Positions 41,118 to 49,504 of a stretch of DNA of 64,000 nt are shown here, one piece after another. The number at the start of each line of letters is the position of its first letter. The first letter of the stretch is position 1. Origin of the DNA: Photobacterium lutimaris. Lineage in GTDB: Bacteria; Pseudomonadota; Gammaproteobacteria; Enterobacterales; Vibrionaceae. The stretch is taken from positions 992,001-1,056,000 of the forward strand of contig NZ_PYMH01000001.1 of assembly GCF_003025555.1 (NCBI RefSeq), in the 5' to 3' direction. Under the pieces are notes generated by a model that did not search any database, had not been told where the DNA came from, and was given only the letters and a program-made list of their open reading frames with translations. The position numbers and the translations under genes were made by a program.

Positions 41118-41714
41118 ATGACACGTTCAGAACAAAAAAGGTTAGCCATCATTAAGGCAGCAAAGCAGGAGTTTATTGAGAATGGTTTTTTGGCGGCCAA
41201 CATGAATAATATCTGCCGATCCGCCGAGGTTTCTAAGCGAACCCTTTACCGTCACTTTGAAAGTAAAGAGTTATTATTTGAGGCGGTACTCACTGACATT
41301 AAAGAAAAGTCGGCAGAGCAAGAGCAATACTTGTTCGATGCGAACCAACCGCTTGATGAACAACTCCGCACGATCACTCATTTAGAAGTGAAGATAATTT
41401 ACGAAACCTATGGTATTGAACTGTCTCGCACTATCCTTATGGAGTTTTTCCGACAACCTGAACTCGCGAAATCAATCACGCAACGTTTGTACCATACACA
41501 AGCTGTAAGCCATTGGTTTGAGCAGGCTATGAAAGCTGAAAAGCTATTTGCAACAGACGTGCAGACAATAACCAGTGTTTACGTCAGCCTGTTGCAGGGT
41601 CAGCTTTTTTGGCCGCAGGTATTAGATATATTGCCACTACCTGCTGGCGATGAATTAGAGTTGAAAATCAATACCATTGTGACCACGGTACTGCGCGCTT
41701 TTTCCAAGCCATAA
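41118..41714 (+). CDS. TetR-family transcriptional regulator
   Basis: A 198-residue TetR regulator: DNA-binding domain at about 5-55 (RLAIIKAAKQEFIENGFLAANMNNICRSAEVSKRTLYRHFESKELLFEAVL) and a helical C-terminal ligand domain with the AefR-like pattern (IELSRTILMEFFRQPELAKSITQRLY). It is divergent from the RND adaptor-pump operon with an 18-base palindrome between them, so it is most likely the local repressor of that pump. The remainder to 41836 is a short convergent gap with a weak hairpin (CAACAT/ATGTTG at 41779-41792). Confidence 0.9.
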   Translation: MTRSEQKRLAIIKAAKQEFIENGFLAANMNNICRSAEVSKRTLYRHFESKELLFEAVLTDIKEKSAEQEQYLFDANQPLDEQLRTITHLEVKIIYETYGIELSRTILMEFFRQPELAKSITQRLYHTQAVSHWFEQAMKAEKLFATDVQTITSVYVSLLQGQLFWPQVLDILPLPAGDELELKINTIVTTVLRAFSKP

Positions 41715-41836
41715 CGTGGTTGGACTCAACGAAAAATCAAGAGTAACCGTGGCGTCATGAACCGATCGGTGGCCTCGGCAACATTGATGTTGGCGATCTG
41801 AAAGCGAATGTACCAACACGTAAACTCACAATTACG

Positions 41837-44530
41837 TCAAATAAACCTATTGGCAATATAACGTAGCACGCCCCCTGCGTTGAAATAATCCAGTTCTCGC
41901 TGGTTATCAATTCTGAGTATGGCCGATATTTGTAACGTTGAACCATCAATATCCCTCAGCACGATATTGATATCTTGCCGTGGGTGAAGTTCGTGTTTTA
42001 AAGCGATTGAAACGCTTTCTCGACCACTAAGCAACTGGACACTGCCCCTATCTTGAGAGGCAATTTGCAGCGGTAAAACGCCCATCCCCACAAGATTACT
42101 GCGATGAATTCTTTCGAAAGACTCTGCTATTACCGCTTTTACATTCTGCAACAGACACCCTTTGGCGGCCCAATCTCGACTCGATCCTGTACCGTATTCT
42201 TTACCCGCAAAAACCACTAACGGTATGTCATCAGCGATGGCCTGTTGACTCGCGTCATATACCGTGATCACCGATGGCAGCTCTGCTATAGGCAAACCGT
42301 CACCATGATGTGAGTCGATCGAGCCATAATAGCGAGTTACTCCTCCAATCTCCGGTATCACCATTTTGTTCTGTATTCGCCGATTGGCAAACGTGCCGCG
42401 CACCATCACTTCATGATTCCCTCTACGCGCACCATAGCTATTAAAATCAGCTTGAGACACATGATGAGAGCGTAGATAAAGCCCTGCCGGACTTTGCGCT
42501 GCAATCTGGCCAGCAGGAGAAATATGGTCGGTGGTAATGGAGTCACCAAGAATAGCCAATATCCGAGCAGATTGAACCGGTTTGTGATTGCTTTCCCGCT
42601 CAAAGAAAGGCGGACGCTGAATGTACGTTGACGCAGGATCCCACGGATAGCAGATGCTATTCTTCATCGTTAAGCTTTGCCAATGGTTATCCCCTTTCTC
42701 TATATCTTTGTAACTTAGCCTGAACTGATGTTGTGTGACTTGGCGTAAAGCATGATCGATCATTGCATCCGTTGGCCATAAGTCGCGTAAGTAAATGTCT
42801 TCTCCCTCATCATTGGTTGCAATGGGGTCTTTTTGCAAATCAATCCGCGTATGGCCGACCAGCGCAAAGGCAATAACAAGTGGCGGAGATGCCAGCCAGT
42901 TGAGACTCACGGCGGGGTGTATGCGTCCCTCAAAATTACGGTTGCCCGAGAGCACTGCGCAAACGCTCAATTGTTGTTGCTCGATGTCAGCCTCAAGCTC
43001 ACCGTTAAGTGGTCCAGAATTACCGATGCAAGTTGTGCAACCAAACCCGATACGTTGGAAACCCAAACCATCAAGGTAGACTTGCAACCCGGTATCATCC
43101 AAGTATCGTGCAACTGCCTGAGAGCCTGGCGCCAAAGATGTCTTCACATAAGATGGTACCGACAACCCTTTCTCTACGGCAGCTTTTGCGAGCAGGCCTG
43201 CGGTTAACATAACAGTAGGATTGGAGGTGTTGGTGCAGGAGGTGATTGCCGCAATCACAACATCCCCATTTGTTAAGGTATGAGGTGATTCACCACGACA
43301 TTTGTCGTCAGTGACTTTCTGCCCCATTAATTCAATGTGCGCTTGTGTTACGTGTTTTATCGCGCTCAGCGCGAGGCGATCCTGGGGGCGTTTGGGGCCT
43401 GCCATTGAAGCTTCAATCACTGACAAATCAATGTGCACGGTTTCCGCGTAATTCGGACTTAGCGTATCTGTGTCATACCATAACCCCTGCGCCATCGCGT
43501 AGGCTCGCACCCTTTCGATTAATGAGAGCGGGCGGTTGGTAAGCTGCAAATACGCAATGACTTTTTCATCCACCGGAAAGATCCCGCAGTTAGCGCCATA
43601 CTCCGGTGCCATATTCGATAAGGTCGCCCGATCTGCGACAGTCAGGTTTAAGACGCCTGAGCCATAAAATTCAACATATTTGCCAACAACGCCGTACGCT
43701 CTCAACCGCTCAGTAATGGTTAACACCAGATCAGTGGCGGTGATCCCTTCTTTTAATTTCCCCTCAAGTTGAACACCGACAATATGGGGAAGATTTAAAC
43801 TGACCGGCTGACCAAGCATCGCCGCCTCAGCTTCTATCCCGCCGACACCCCACCCCAGCACACCCAGCCCGTTAATCATAGTGGTGTGACTATCTGTACC
43901 AACCAGTGAATCGGGGATTAGTACCCCCTGCTCATCCCGTACGACCTGAGCTAAATATTCCAGATTGACCTGATGACAAATCCCTCGCCCAGGGGGAATA
44001 ACCGTTAGATTATCAAAGGCACTTTGCGCCCATTTCAAGAACTGATATCGCTCCTGATTTCGTCGCATTTCCTGTTGCCGATTAATGTTTAATGCCGAAT
44101 GCTGGCCGGCTTTATCCGCAATGACTGAATGGTCGATGACCAAATCGACATCACACATTGGATTAATTTTCTGCGGATCACCGCCAGCTTGAAAGATCGC
44201 ATCCCGCATTGCCGCCAGATCAACCAATGCCGGTACACCGGTATAATCTTGCATCAGCACACGACTGGGATAAAAAGACAGTTCAATGTCATCATCTGCG
44301 TTATTGTTTTTTGCACAAAGCGCCGAGACAATGGCCGAAGTAGTGGCATGATCGTCATAGTGCCGCATCACATTTTCAAGAAACAACCGGGTAACCAGCG
44401 GCAAATGAGACAAGTCTATTTGATAATCATTGGCCAGCATTTTCAATGACCAATAAGCATATTCTTTGCCATTCAAAGTGAGTGACTGCAGATAGCGTTG
44501 ACGCCATGCATGTTCGTTATCGGGGATCAT
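41837..44530 (-). CDS. acnA: Aconitate hydratase A
   Basis: An 897-residue [4Fe-4S] aconitase interconverting citrate and isocitrate. The cluster ligands are Cys432 (TSCTNTSNP), Cys498 and Cys501 (GFGCTTCIGNSGPL). Other landmarks are RVLMQDYTGVPALVDLAAMRDA, DLVIDHSV, GTDSHTTMINGLGVLGWGVGGIEAEAAMLGQP, GDSITTDHISPAG and EYGTGSSRDWAAKG with the active-site serine region. Length is normal for AcnA. The ATG has AGAGGAAA before it and lies 61 bases after the nhaA stop, so it looks like the last gene of hflK-hflC-nhaA-acnA. AcnA-type aconitases are the stress-stable form in E. coli. Its place in this operon rather than near TCA genes is unusual. Confidence 0.93.
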   Translation of the reverse strand: MIPDNEHAWRQRYLQSLTLNGKEYAYWSLKMLANDYQIDLSHLPLVTRLFLENVMRHYDDHATTSAIVSALCAKNNNADDDIELSFYPSRVLMQDYTGVPALVDLAAMRDAIFQAGGDPQKINPMCDVDLVIDHSVIADKAGQHSALNINRQQEMRRNQERYQFLKWAQSAFDNLTVIPPGRGICHQVNLEYLAQVVRDEQGVLIPDSLVGTDSHTTMINGLGVLGWGVGGIEAEAAMLGQPVSLNLPHIVGVQLEGKLKEGITATDLVLTITERLRAYGVVGKYVEFYGSGVLNLTVADRATLSNMAPEYGANCGIFPVDEKVIAYLQLTNRPLSLIERVRAYAMAQGLWYDTDTLSPNYAETVHIDLSVIEASMAGPKRPQDRLALSAIKHVTQAHIELMGQKVTDDKCRGESPHTLTNGDVVIAAITSCTNTSNPTVMLTAGLLAKAAVEKGLSVPSYVKTSLAPGSQAVARYLDDTGLQVYLDGLGFQRIGFGCTTCIGNSGPLNGELEADIEQQQLSVCAVLSGNRNFEGRIHPAVSLNWLASPPLVIAFALVGHTRIDLQKDPIATNDEGEDIYLRDLWPTDAMIDHALRQVTQHQFRLSYKDIEKGDNHWQSLTMKNSICYPWDPASTYIQRPPFFERESNHKPVQSARILAILGDSITTDHISPAGQIAAQSPAGLYLRSHHVSQADFNSYGARRGNHEVMVRGTFANRRIQNKMVIPEIGGVTRYYGSIDSHHGDGLPIAELPSVITVYDASQQAIADDIPLVVFAGKEYGTGSSRDWAAKGCLLQNVKAVIAESFERIHRSNLVGMGVLPLQIASQDRGSVQLLSGRESVSIALKHELHPRQDINIVLRDIDGSTLQISAILRIDNQRELDYFNAGGVLRYIANRFI

Positions 44531-44591
44531 CGTCGTTTCCTCTGTAACCGCACAATCAAAGCGGCGGTTTCGTTACTCAGGCTATGCAAGA

Positions 44592-45944
44592 CTATGCCTC
44601 ACCTTGATTGTTCTGAGCATCCCGCTTCAAAAGCCAACTTAACAATGCTATCCCCATCAATGCAGAAAATACCGACGCCGATAAAATACCGAGTTTAGCG
44701 GCGTTGACTAACGCGGGACTCAAAGCCAAATGGGCAATAAAGAGCGACATCGTAAAGCCAATTCCGGCAAGCATCCCGCCCGCAAGTATATATGGCCAAC
44801 GGAGATCTGGCGGACGTATCGCCACGCCAGTACAGATTGCTAATCCACTGAATAAAATAATACCTACCGGCTTTCCTATAACGAGCCCCACAACAACCGC
44901 GACGTACAAAGAACCAGACATTTCGGAAAAAGAAAACGGAACCCCAGCATTAGCAAAAGCAAATAATGGCATCACCACAAACCCTATCCATGGATGAAGT
45001 AACATTTCCAACCGCTCCACCGGGGAAAGTCCTTCGCGGGCAGCAGCCTCAGCAGTTTTTAACACTTTGCGGTCAATACTAAAAACACCACGCTGACTTG
45101 GCGATGGCACCACACATTCCATTATCGTCAGTAAACGCGCTTCGCTAACCCAACGTTCCGTTGGCGTCATCAGCCCTAATATCACCCCAGTCACAGTGGG
45201 ATGCACACCGGAGGCATCAACCGTAAGCCAAATAAGGGCGCCAATTAGCAAGTACACGACAATACTTCGTATTCCAAGCATCCCCATGATTTTGACAACC
45301 ACAAACCCTATCACCGATAGCCCAATATAAGGGAAATGAATGTCTTCCCCGTAACCGACGGCCACAACAACAATGGCGCCGATGTCATCGATAATCGCAA
45401 GTGAAAGCATAAATATCCGCAAGCTTTTCGGTATTCGAGGGCCAAGCAGGATAAGGCAAGCAATGACAAATGCGGTATCTGTTGCCATCACGATTCCCCA
45501 GCCATTCTGTCCAGGCTGCCCCGACTGAAGAGCCAGATAGAGTAATGCAGGAATCAACATCCCTCCCACAGCCCCTGCTATAGACAACATCGCTAAACGC
45601 GGTTTTTTCAATTCTCCCAATACAATTTCACGCTTAAGCTCCAGTGCGACCAAAAAGAAAAACAATGTCATCAATGCATCGTTAATCCACTCTCGAAGCG
45701 ATCGCGTAAACTCAACCTCTCCCGCCGATATCCCTATCGGTGTGTCCCATAGCGATAAGAATTCCTCCGCCCAAAGGGAGTTAGACAGCACTAAAGCGGT
45801 AATCGTGAAAAATAACAGTACTGCGCCTGCTGCGGCTTCAATACGTAGAAATCGCGTTATCGGCTGTGTTAACCAATCAACATATTCTTTGGGCAACTGG
45901 GTGGGATGCCCCCGTTCATGGGGTCGAAAGGCCGTTTTTTTCAT
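44592..45944 (-). CDS. nhaA: Na+/H+ antiporter NhaA
   Basis: A 450-residue, twelve-helix antiporter that expels Na+ or Li+ in exchange for protons. The ion-binding residues are visible: Asp in VMATDTAFVIACL, and the Asp pair in LSLAIIDDIGAIVVVAV (E. coli Asp133, Asp163 and Asp164). LALELKREIVLGEL and HPWIGFVVMPLFAFANAGVPF are further family motifs. It is longer than E. coli NhaA (388) because of a cytoplasmic insert around residues 255-310. It begins two bases after the hflC stop, so the two genes are surely co-transcribed. The window also encodes NhaD. Confidence 0.95.
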   Translation of the reverse strand: MKKTAFRPHERGHPTQLPKEYVDWLTQPITRFLRIEAAAGAVLLFFTITALVLSNSLWAEEFLSLWDTPIGISAGEVEFTRSLREWINDALMTLFFFLVALELKREIVLGELKKPRLAMLSIAGAVGGMLIPALLYLALQSGQPGQNGWGIVMATDTAFVIACLILLGPRIPKSLRIFMLSLAIIDDIGAIVVVAVGYGEDIHFPYIGLSVIGFVVVKIMGMLGIRSIVVYLLIGALIWLTVDASGVHPTVTGVILGLMTPTERWVSEARLLTIMECVVPSPSQRGVFSIDRKVLKTAEAAAREGLSPVERLEMLLHPWIGFVVMPLFAFANAGVPFSFSEMSGSLYVAVVVGLVIGKPVGIILFSGLAICTGVAIRPPDLRWPYILAGGMLAGIGFTMSLFIAHLALSPALVNAAKLGILSASVFSALMGIALLSWLLKRDAQNNQGEA

Positions 45945-45946
45945 TG

Positions 45947-46936
45947 TTATTCCGGCGTCAGTTTAATTGCTTCCGCTGGGTGTACCCCCTTGAGATATTT
46001 AAATAAGTCACTATCAGTCGACAATATTAACGTAGTATTCTCTGTCATGATCGACCGGTAGGCTTGCATGGTGCGTGTAAACTCATACAAGCTCACCGCT
46101 TGTGGATTTTGATTATATGCCCGAGCATAAATCTCTGCCGCTTTTGCGTCAGCCAAACCTCTTATTTCTTCTACCTGACGATATGCTTCTGATTGAATTT
46201 TATTTAAATCCCGTACTCGATTACCTCGAATTCTGGCAGCCTCACCATTACCTTCAGATAGAAATCTCTCGGCGATCTGACGACGTTCACTGATCATACG
46301 GTCATAAATTTTTGGCCTCACACTTGCGTTGTAGTTAATACGCTTAAAGCGGATATCCAACAACTCAATACCAAAGACGCGAACTTTGTCTGCTGCGGCG
46401 GAAAATATTTCATTTTCTACCACCTGCCGCCCTTTTTGGATCGGCACTAAATTACCCAGCGTTAAATCACGTTCAGGTTCAATCAACAGTACATCACGTA
46501 AAGGTTGTCGATGTTGAGTGGTACGAATAATTTCAATCAATTCATGTTTCGCCACCGCATTACGGGTTTCACTGCCTAAAATGTCATCCAATCGAGACTG
46601 CGCACTCCGCTCATCACGCAAACGAAGAAAGTACTGTAACGGATCCGTTATCCGCCAACGCGCAAACAAATCGACCGATATATACAGTTTATCTTTTGTC
46701 GGCATATCGGAGGGATCCCCATCCCACTCCAGTACCCGTTTATCGATGGCATTAACATCTTGTATAAATGGGATTTTCACATTGAGCCCCGCTTCCGTTA
46801 TCGGCTCTCCCACCGGTTTACCAAACTGAGTAATAATGACCTGTTCAACCTCACTCACCGTATAGAGTGACCCCTTCACAGCAAGCGCAATGAAAACGAT
46901 AATGACAAGTACAATCACAGACCTGAATTTTTTCAT
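45947..46936 (-). CDS. hflC: HflC-like SPFH/prohibitin protein (paralogue)
   Basis: A 329-residue membrane protein with an N-terminal anchor (about 6-24: RSVIVLVIIVFIALAVKGSLYTV), an SPFH/band 7 domain (about 25-190: VSEVEQVIITQFGKPVGEPITEAGLNVKIPFIQDVNAIDKRVLEWDGDPSDMPTKDKLYISVDLFARWRI) and an Ala/Glu-rich coiled coil (about 215-270). HflC and HflK form a large cage around the FtsH protease in the inner membrane. The ATG overlaps the hflK stop by four bases. The usual neighbours of the housekeeping copy (miaA, hfq, hflX) are absent, so this is probably a second, specialised HflKC pair. Confidence 0.88.
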   Translation of the reverse strand: MKKFRSVIVLVIIVFIALAVKGSLYTVSEVEQVIITQFGKPVGEPITEAGLNVKIPFIQDVNAIDKRVLEWDGDPSDMPTKDKLYISVDLFARWRITDPLQYFLRLRDERSAQSRLDDILGSETRNAVAKHELIEIIRTTQHRQPLRDVLLIEPERDLTLGNLVPIQKGRQVVENEIFSAAADKVRVFGIELLDIRFKRINYNASVRPKIYDRMISERRQIAERFLSEGNGEAARIRGNRVRDLNKIQSEAYRQVEEIRGLADAKAAEIYARAYNQNPQAVSLYEFTRTMQAYRSIMTENTTLILSTDSDLFKYLKGVHPAEAIKLTPE

Positions 46937-48006
46937 GGTGACTCGCCTAGTTTTTCTTGAACGGCTTTGAGATCTAGAAAAGGTAAAATGCTGCGGGTTT
47001 GTTCATCAATGATGATTTTGGACTGAATGGAGGGCAAAATTGCCTGCATGGTTTCAATATATATCCGTCGACGTGTCACGTCCGGTGCTTTGCTGTACTG
47101 GATTAACAAAGCAGTAAACCGGGCAGCATCACCTTCTGCTTCATTGATTCTTTTCAGTCGATACCCATCCGCTTCACGGATCCGCTGATCCTTCTCCCCT
47201 TCAGCCAGCGGGATGACTTTGTTGTAATCCCTCCGCGCCTCATTAATGAGTTTTTCTTTTTCTTGCTGAGCCTGATTAACTTCGTTAAACGATTCCTGAA
47301 CGGGTTTGGGCGGATTAATATTTTTGAGTTGAACCTGATCAATATTAATTCCCATTACATATTTCGTGGCAAGTAACTGCATCTTAACGAGTGCTTCTGA
47401 TTCAATCTCTTGCCGACCAATGGTAATAACTTCGTCAACGGTGCGATCACCGACGACCTCTCTCATGACAGACTCGGAGACATCACGAAGGGTAGCGCTA
47501 GGGTCACGAACCTCGAACAAAAACTTAATGGGCTCGGCAATGCGATATTGCACTACCCACTCTACCAACGCGGCATTTAAATCACCGGTGACCATCTGTG
47601 TTTCAAGTTCACCATCACTATCATCTGTGTTTTGGTAAGGGTCATTTGCCCCTGGCGTAATAAAGCCAAACTCTTGTTTTAATTGACGCTTAACAGGAAC
47701 AATCGTCGCAATATCAACACCAAGCGGTAGTTTGAAATGTAAACCTGGCGGTATTACTGAATGAAATTTACCAAATCGTTGCACGACGGCTACGGAATCA
47801 CTAGGCACAGTGTAGACAGCCTGCCAGAAACTCACCGCTGCTATCACAAAAAAAACGAGCCCAGCTACGCTTCTCAGATCGCTACGGGGAAGCAACTGCT
47901 TTATTGTTCTAGCACGTTTTTTAATAAGATTACCAATATGGGCAGGCGATTGTACTTCTTGTCCTGACGGGGTGCCAGGAGAGGGGAAGTCATTGGGCTC
48001 TGGCAT
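46933..48006 (-). CDS. hflK: HflK-like SPFH/prohibitin protein (paralogue)
   Basis: A protein of about 357 residues with a polar N-terminal tail, a membrane anchor (about 45-65: SVAGLVFFVIAAVSFWQAVYTV), an SPFH domain (SDSVAVVQRFGKFHSVIPPGLHFKLPLGVDIATIVPVKR) and a long coiled coil (ESFNEVNQAQQEKEKLINEARRDYNKVIPLAEGEKDQRIREADGYRLKRINEAEGDAARFTALL). It is shorter than E. coli HflK (419), with less Gly-rich sequence at the N-terminus. I place the start at ATG 48006 (MPEPNDFPSPG), which has AAGG nine bases upstream. A TTG five codons earlier is less likely. It is the first gene of the hflK-hflC-nhaA-acnA run. Confidence 0.87.
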   Translation of the reverse strand: MPEPNDFPSPGTPSGQEVQSPAHIGNLIKKRARTIKQLLPRSDLRSVAGLVFFVIAAVSFWQAVYTVPSDSVAVVQRFGKFHSVIPPGLHFKLPLGVDIATIVPVKRQLKQEFGFITPGANDPYQNTDDSDGELETQMVTGDLNAALVEWVVQYRIAEPIKFLFEVRDPSATLRDVSESVMREVVGDRTVDEVITIGRQEIESEALVKMQLLATKYVMGINIDQVQLKNINPPKPVQESFNEVNQAQQEKEKLINEARRDYNKVIPLAEGEKDQRIREADGYRLKRINEAEGDAARFTALLIQYSKAPDVTRRRIYIETMQAILPSIQSKIIIDEQTRSILPFLDLKAVQEKLGESP

Positions 48007-48226
48007 GACATTTGCCTTCAATAATTTGGCAAGAAAATATCTTCCATGTAGAGTTTGGTTTGCTTTGAGTGATTTATCAAGTTAGTGGGGGAAATAAAGA
48101 TAGAATATCTGTAATTCCCAATCAGCGTATCATCAGCTGTAATTAATTTTAATGACACAGCACACTTTATTAACTCAGAATTATATACGTCAATAAAGAA
48201 TAATTTGCACTTCAACAATATGCATT

Positions 48227-48487
48227 TCACGCTTCTATATGTTCACTCCATATTTTCCTAATAATTAAATTATTTCTTTTACGCTCATAACCTACAGCAC
48301 AGCAACATCTCTTACCTTGATAGATACCTTTTACGACAAGATTACTGGAGGTTTTACTTCCCCCTCCTAAATCGTAAACTTTTAATGTTCCTTCAAAGCC
48401 AGCTTTTTTTAATTGTGCAGTGATTCTCTCCTGCTCTTCATTTTTAGTCACATGGCTAAGCATATAATAAACAACTATATTTCCCAT
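48227..48487 (-). CDS. Small cytoplasmic protein, unknown function
   Basis: An 86-residue protein (MGNIVVYYMLSHVTKNEEQE...) with a Gly-rich turn (YDLGGGSKTSSN) and a CCCAVGYERKRNN segment. It has the beta-alpha-beta look of a small ferredoxin-like or GIY-type fold, but no motif I can name. The ribosome site AAGGGA precedes the ATG by six bases. It lies 220 bases upstream of hflK on the same strand in an A+T-rich stretch, and its codon use looks more A+T-rich than its neighbours, perhaps an acquired gene. A further 70-codon GTG frame between it and hflK is not convincing. Confidence 0.5.
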   Translation of the reverse strand: MGNIVVYYMLSHVTKNEEQERITAQLKKAGFEGTLKVYDLGGGSKTSSNLVVKGIYQGKRCCCAVGYERKRNNLIIRKIWSEHIEA

Positions 48488-48734
48488 TATTTCCCTTTAT
48501 GCAGCTATGTTCAGAAATATTTCTCGCTACATAAGAGTAAGTTTAGGTGAATTTAAACGCAGTACGCGTGATAAAATCAAATAAACCTAGACAGTATCTG
48601 CATGGGAGAGCTACTTTCAGGCCATGCCTAGCGCCACCACTTACATTCGACAACATTAACCAATAATATAAATTTTGGCAGAAACTAGTTTGCTGCTATT
48701 TAAATCAGCTCTCCGCACTTTCCTCCGATTTAGT

Positions 48735-49268
48735 TTATTGACCGATCGGTGGCCAAGGCCTGTGCTGCTCAGAATCAATCCACTCAGTAACCCATTGAGG
48801 TAAAATTGGCGTTTCAACCTGTTCGCCCATTGCTTCAAGTAATTGAAGAGGTGAAACCAAGCCACTTTTAGAGGTCACACCGGCTCGAATCAAGACAGAG
48901 GAGCACGGCTTTCCATCGACCCACATAGATTGCTCGACATACAACCACTTGTCGTCCCAACCTACGCACTGTGTGTACATTTTCACTTTGTGAAGCATAT
49001 GAATACGTTTGCGATAGCGCACTGAGCTACCAGCGACGACTAAAGCCCAACGCTTTCTTGCCAATACCTTCATCAACCCACACCGAATACCCAGCTCAGT
49101 CCGACCCAAATCATAAAGGGTGAGCACGCGGCCATTGTTCATTTCATTAAAAATATCGAGGTCCCATGGATGACATGAGAATGATATTTCATTTTTATCC
49201 GTAATATGAACCGGAGAGTTGCGCTTGGCTTGCCACAATACTTTTGCTAAACGTATAAACGGGTACAT
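48735..49268 (-). CDS. Hot-dog-fold thioesterase-like protein
   Basis: A 177-residue protein of the 4HBT/thioesterase-like superfamily. Key stretches are SFSCHPWDLDIFNEMNNGRVLTLYDLGRTELGIRCGLM, which matches the Asp-x-x-x-x-x-HMNNxxYL pattern of acyl-CoA thioesterases, and VVAGSSVRYRKRIHMLHKVKMYTQCVGWDDKWLYVEQSMW for the second half of the fold. The usual His-Met-Asn is Glu-Met-Asn here, so catalysis may differ. It probably acts on acyl-CoA or acyl-ACP thioesters in the cytoplasm. It is transcribed alone; AGGAAGAG precedes the ATG. Confidence 0.75.
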   Translation of the reverse strand: MYPFIRLAKVLWQAKRNSPVHITDKNEISFSCHPWDLDIFNEMNNGRVLTLYDLGRTELGIRCGLMKVLARKRWALVVAGSSVRYRKRIHMLHKVKMYTQCVGWDDKWLYVEQSMWVDGKPCSSVLIRAGVTSKSGLVSPLQLLEAMGEQVETPILPQWVTEWIDSEQHRPWPPIGQ

Positions 49269-49504
49269 AATCAGCTCTTCCTTAAACTGTTATTTCTTTT
49301 CTAAGTGTCCAATGCTTAATGTAACAGTAATGATGGCATTTGTTACAAAAAAGTAGAGCAAAAAATCTAAGCTCAAGAAATTATTACCAAACTTGGGCTA
49401 TAGGCCCATCACTGATGGGTAACAGCAATCAAATGGTATACCAATATGCCAACGCATAGTCGTGGCCGTTGGCAATCTTAGGTAAGTTAACTTGAACAAT
49501 TAGT

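Noticed and set aside
48018..48230. 70-codon GTG frame between the small gene and hflK
   Set aside because: A+T-rich, no ribosome site, no recognisable features, and it overlaps the previous stop; chance frame.
48735..48760. Shared ACCGATCGGTGGCC motif at 41.76 kb and 48.74 kb
   Set aside because: The match is only about a dozen bases, one copy is the coding end of the thioesterase gene, and no wider similarity exists; probably coincidence.
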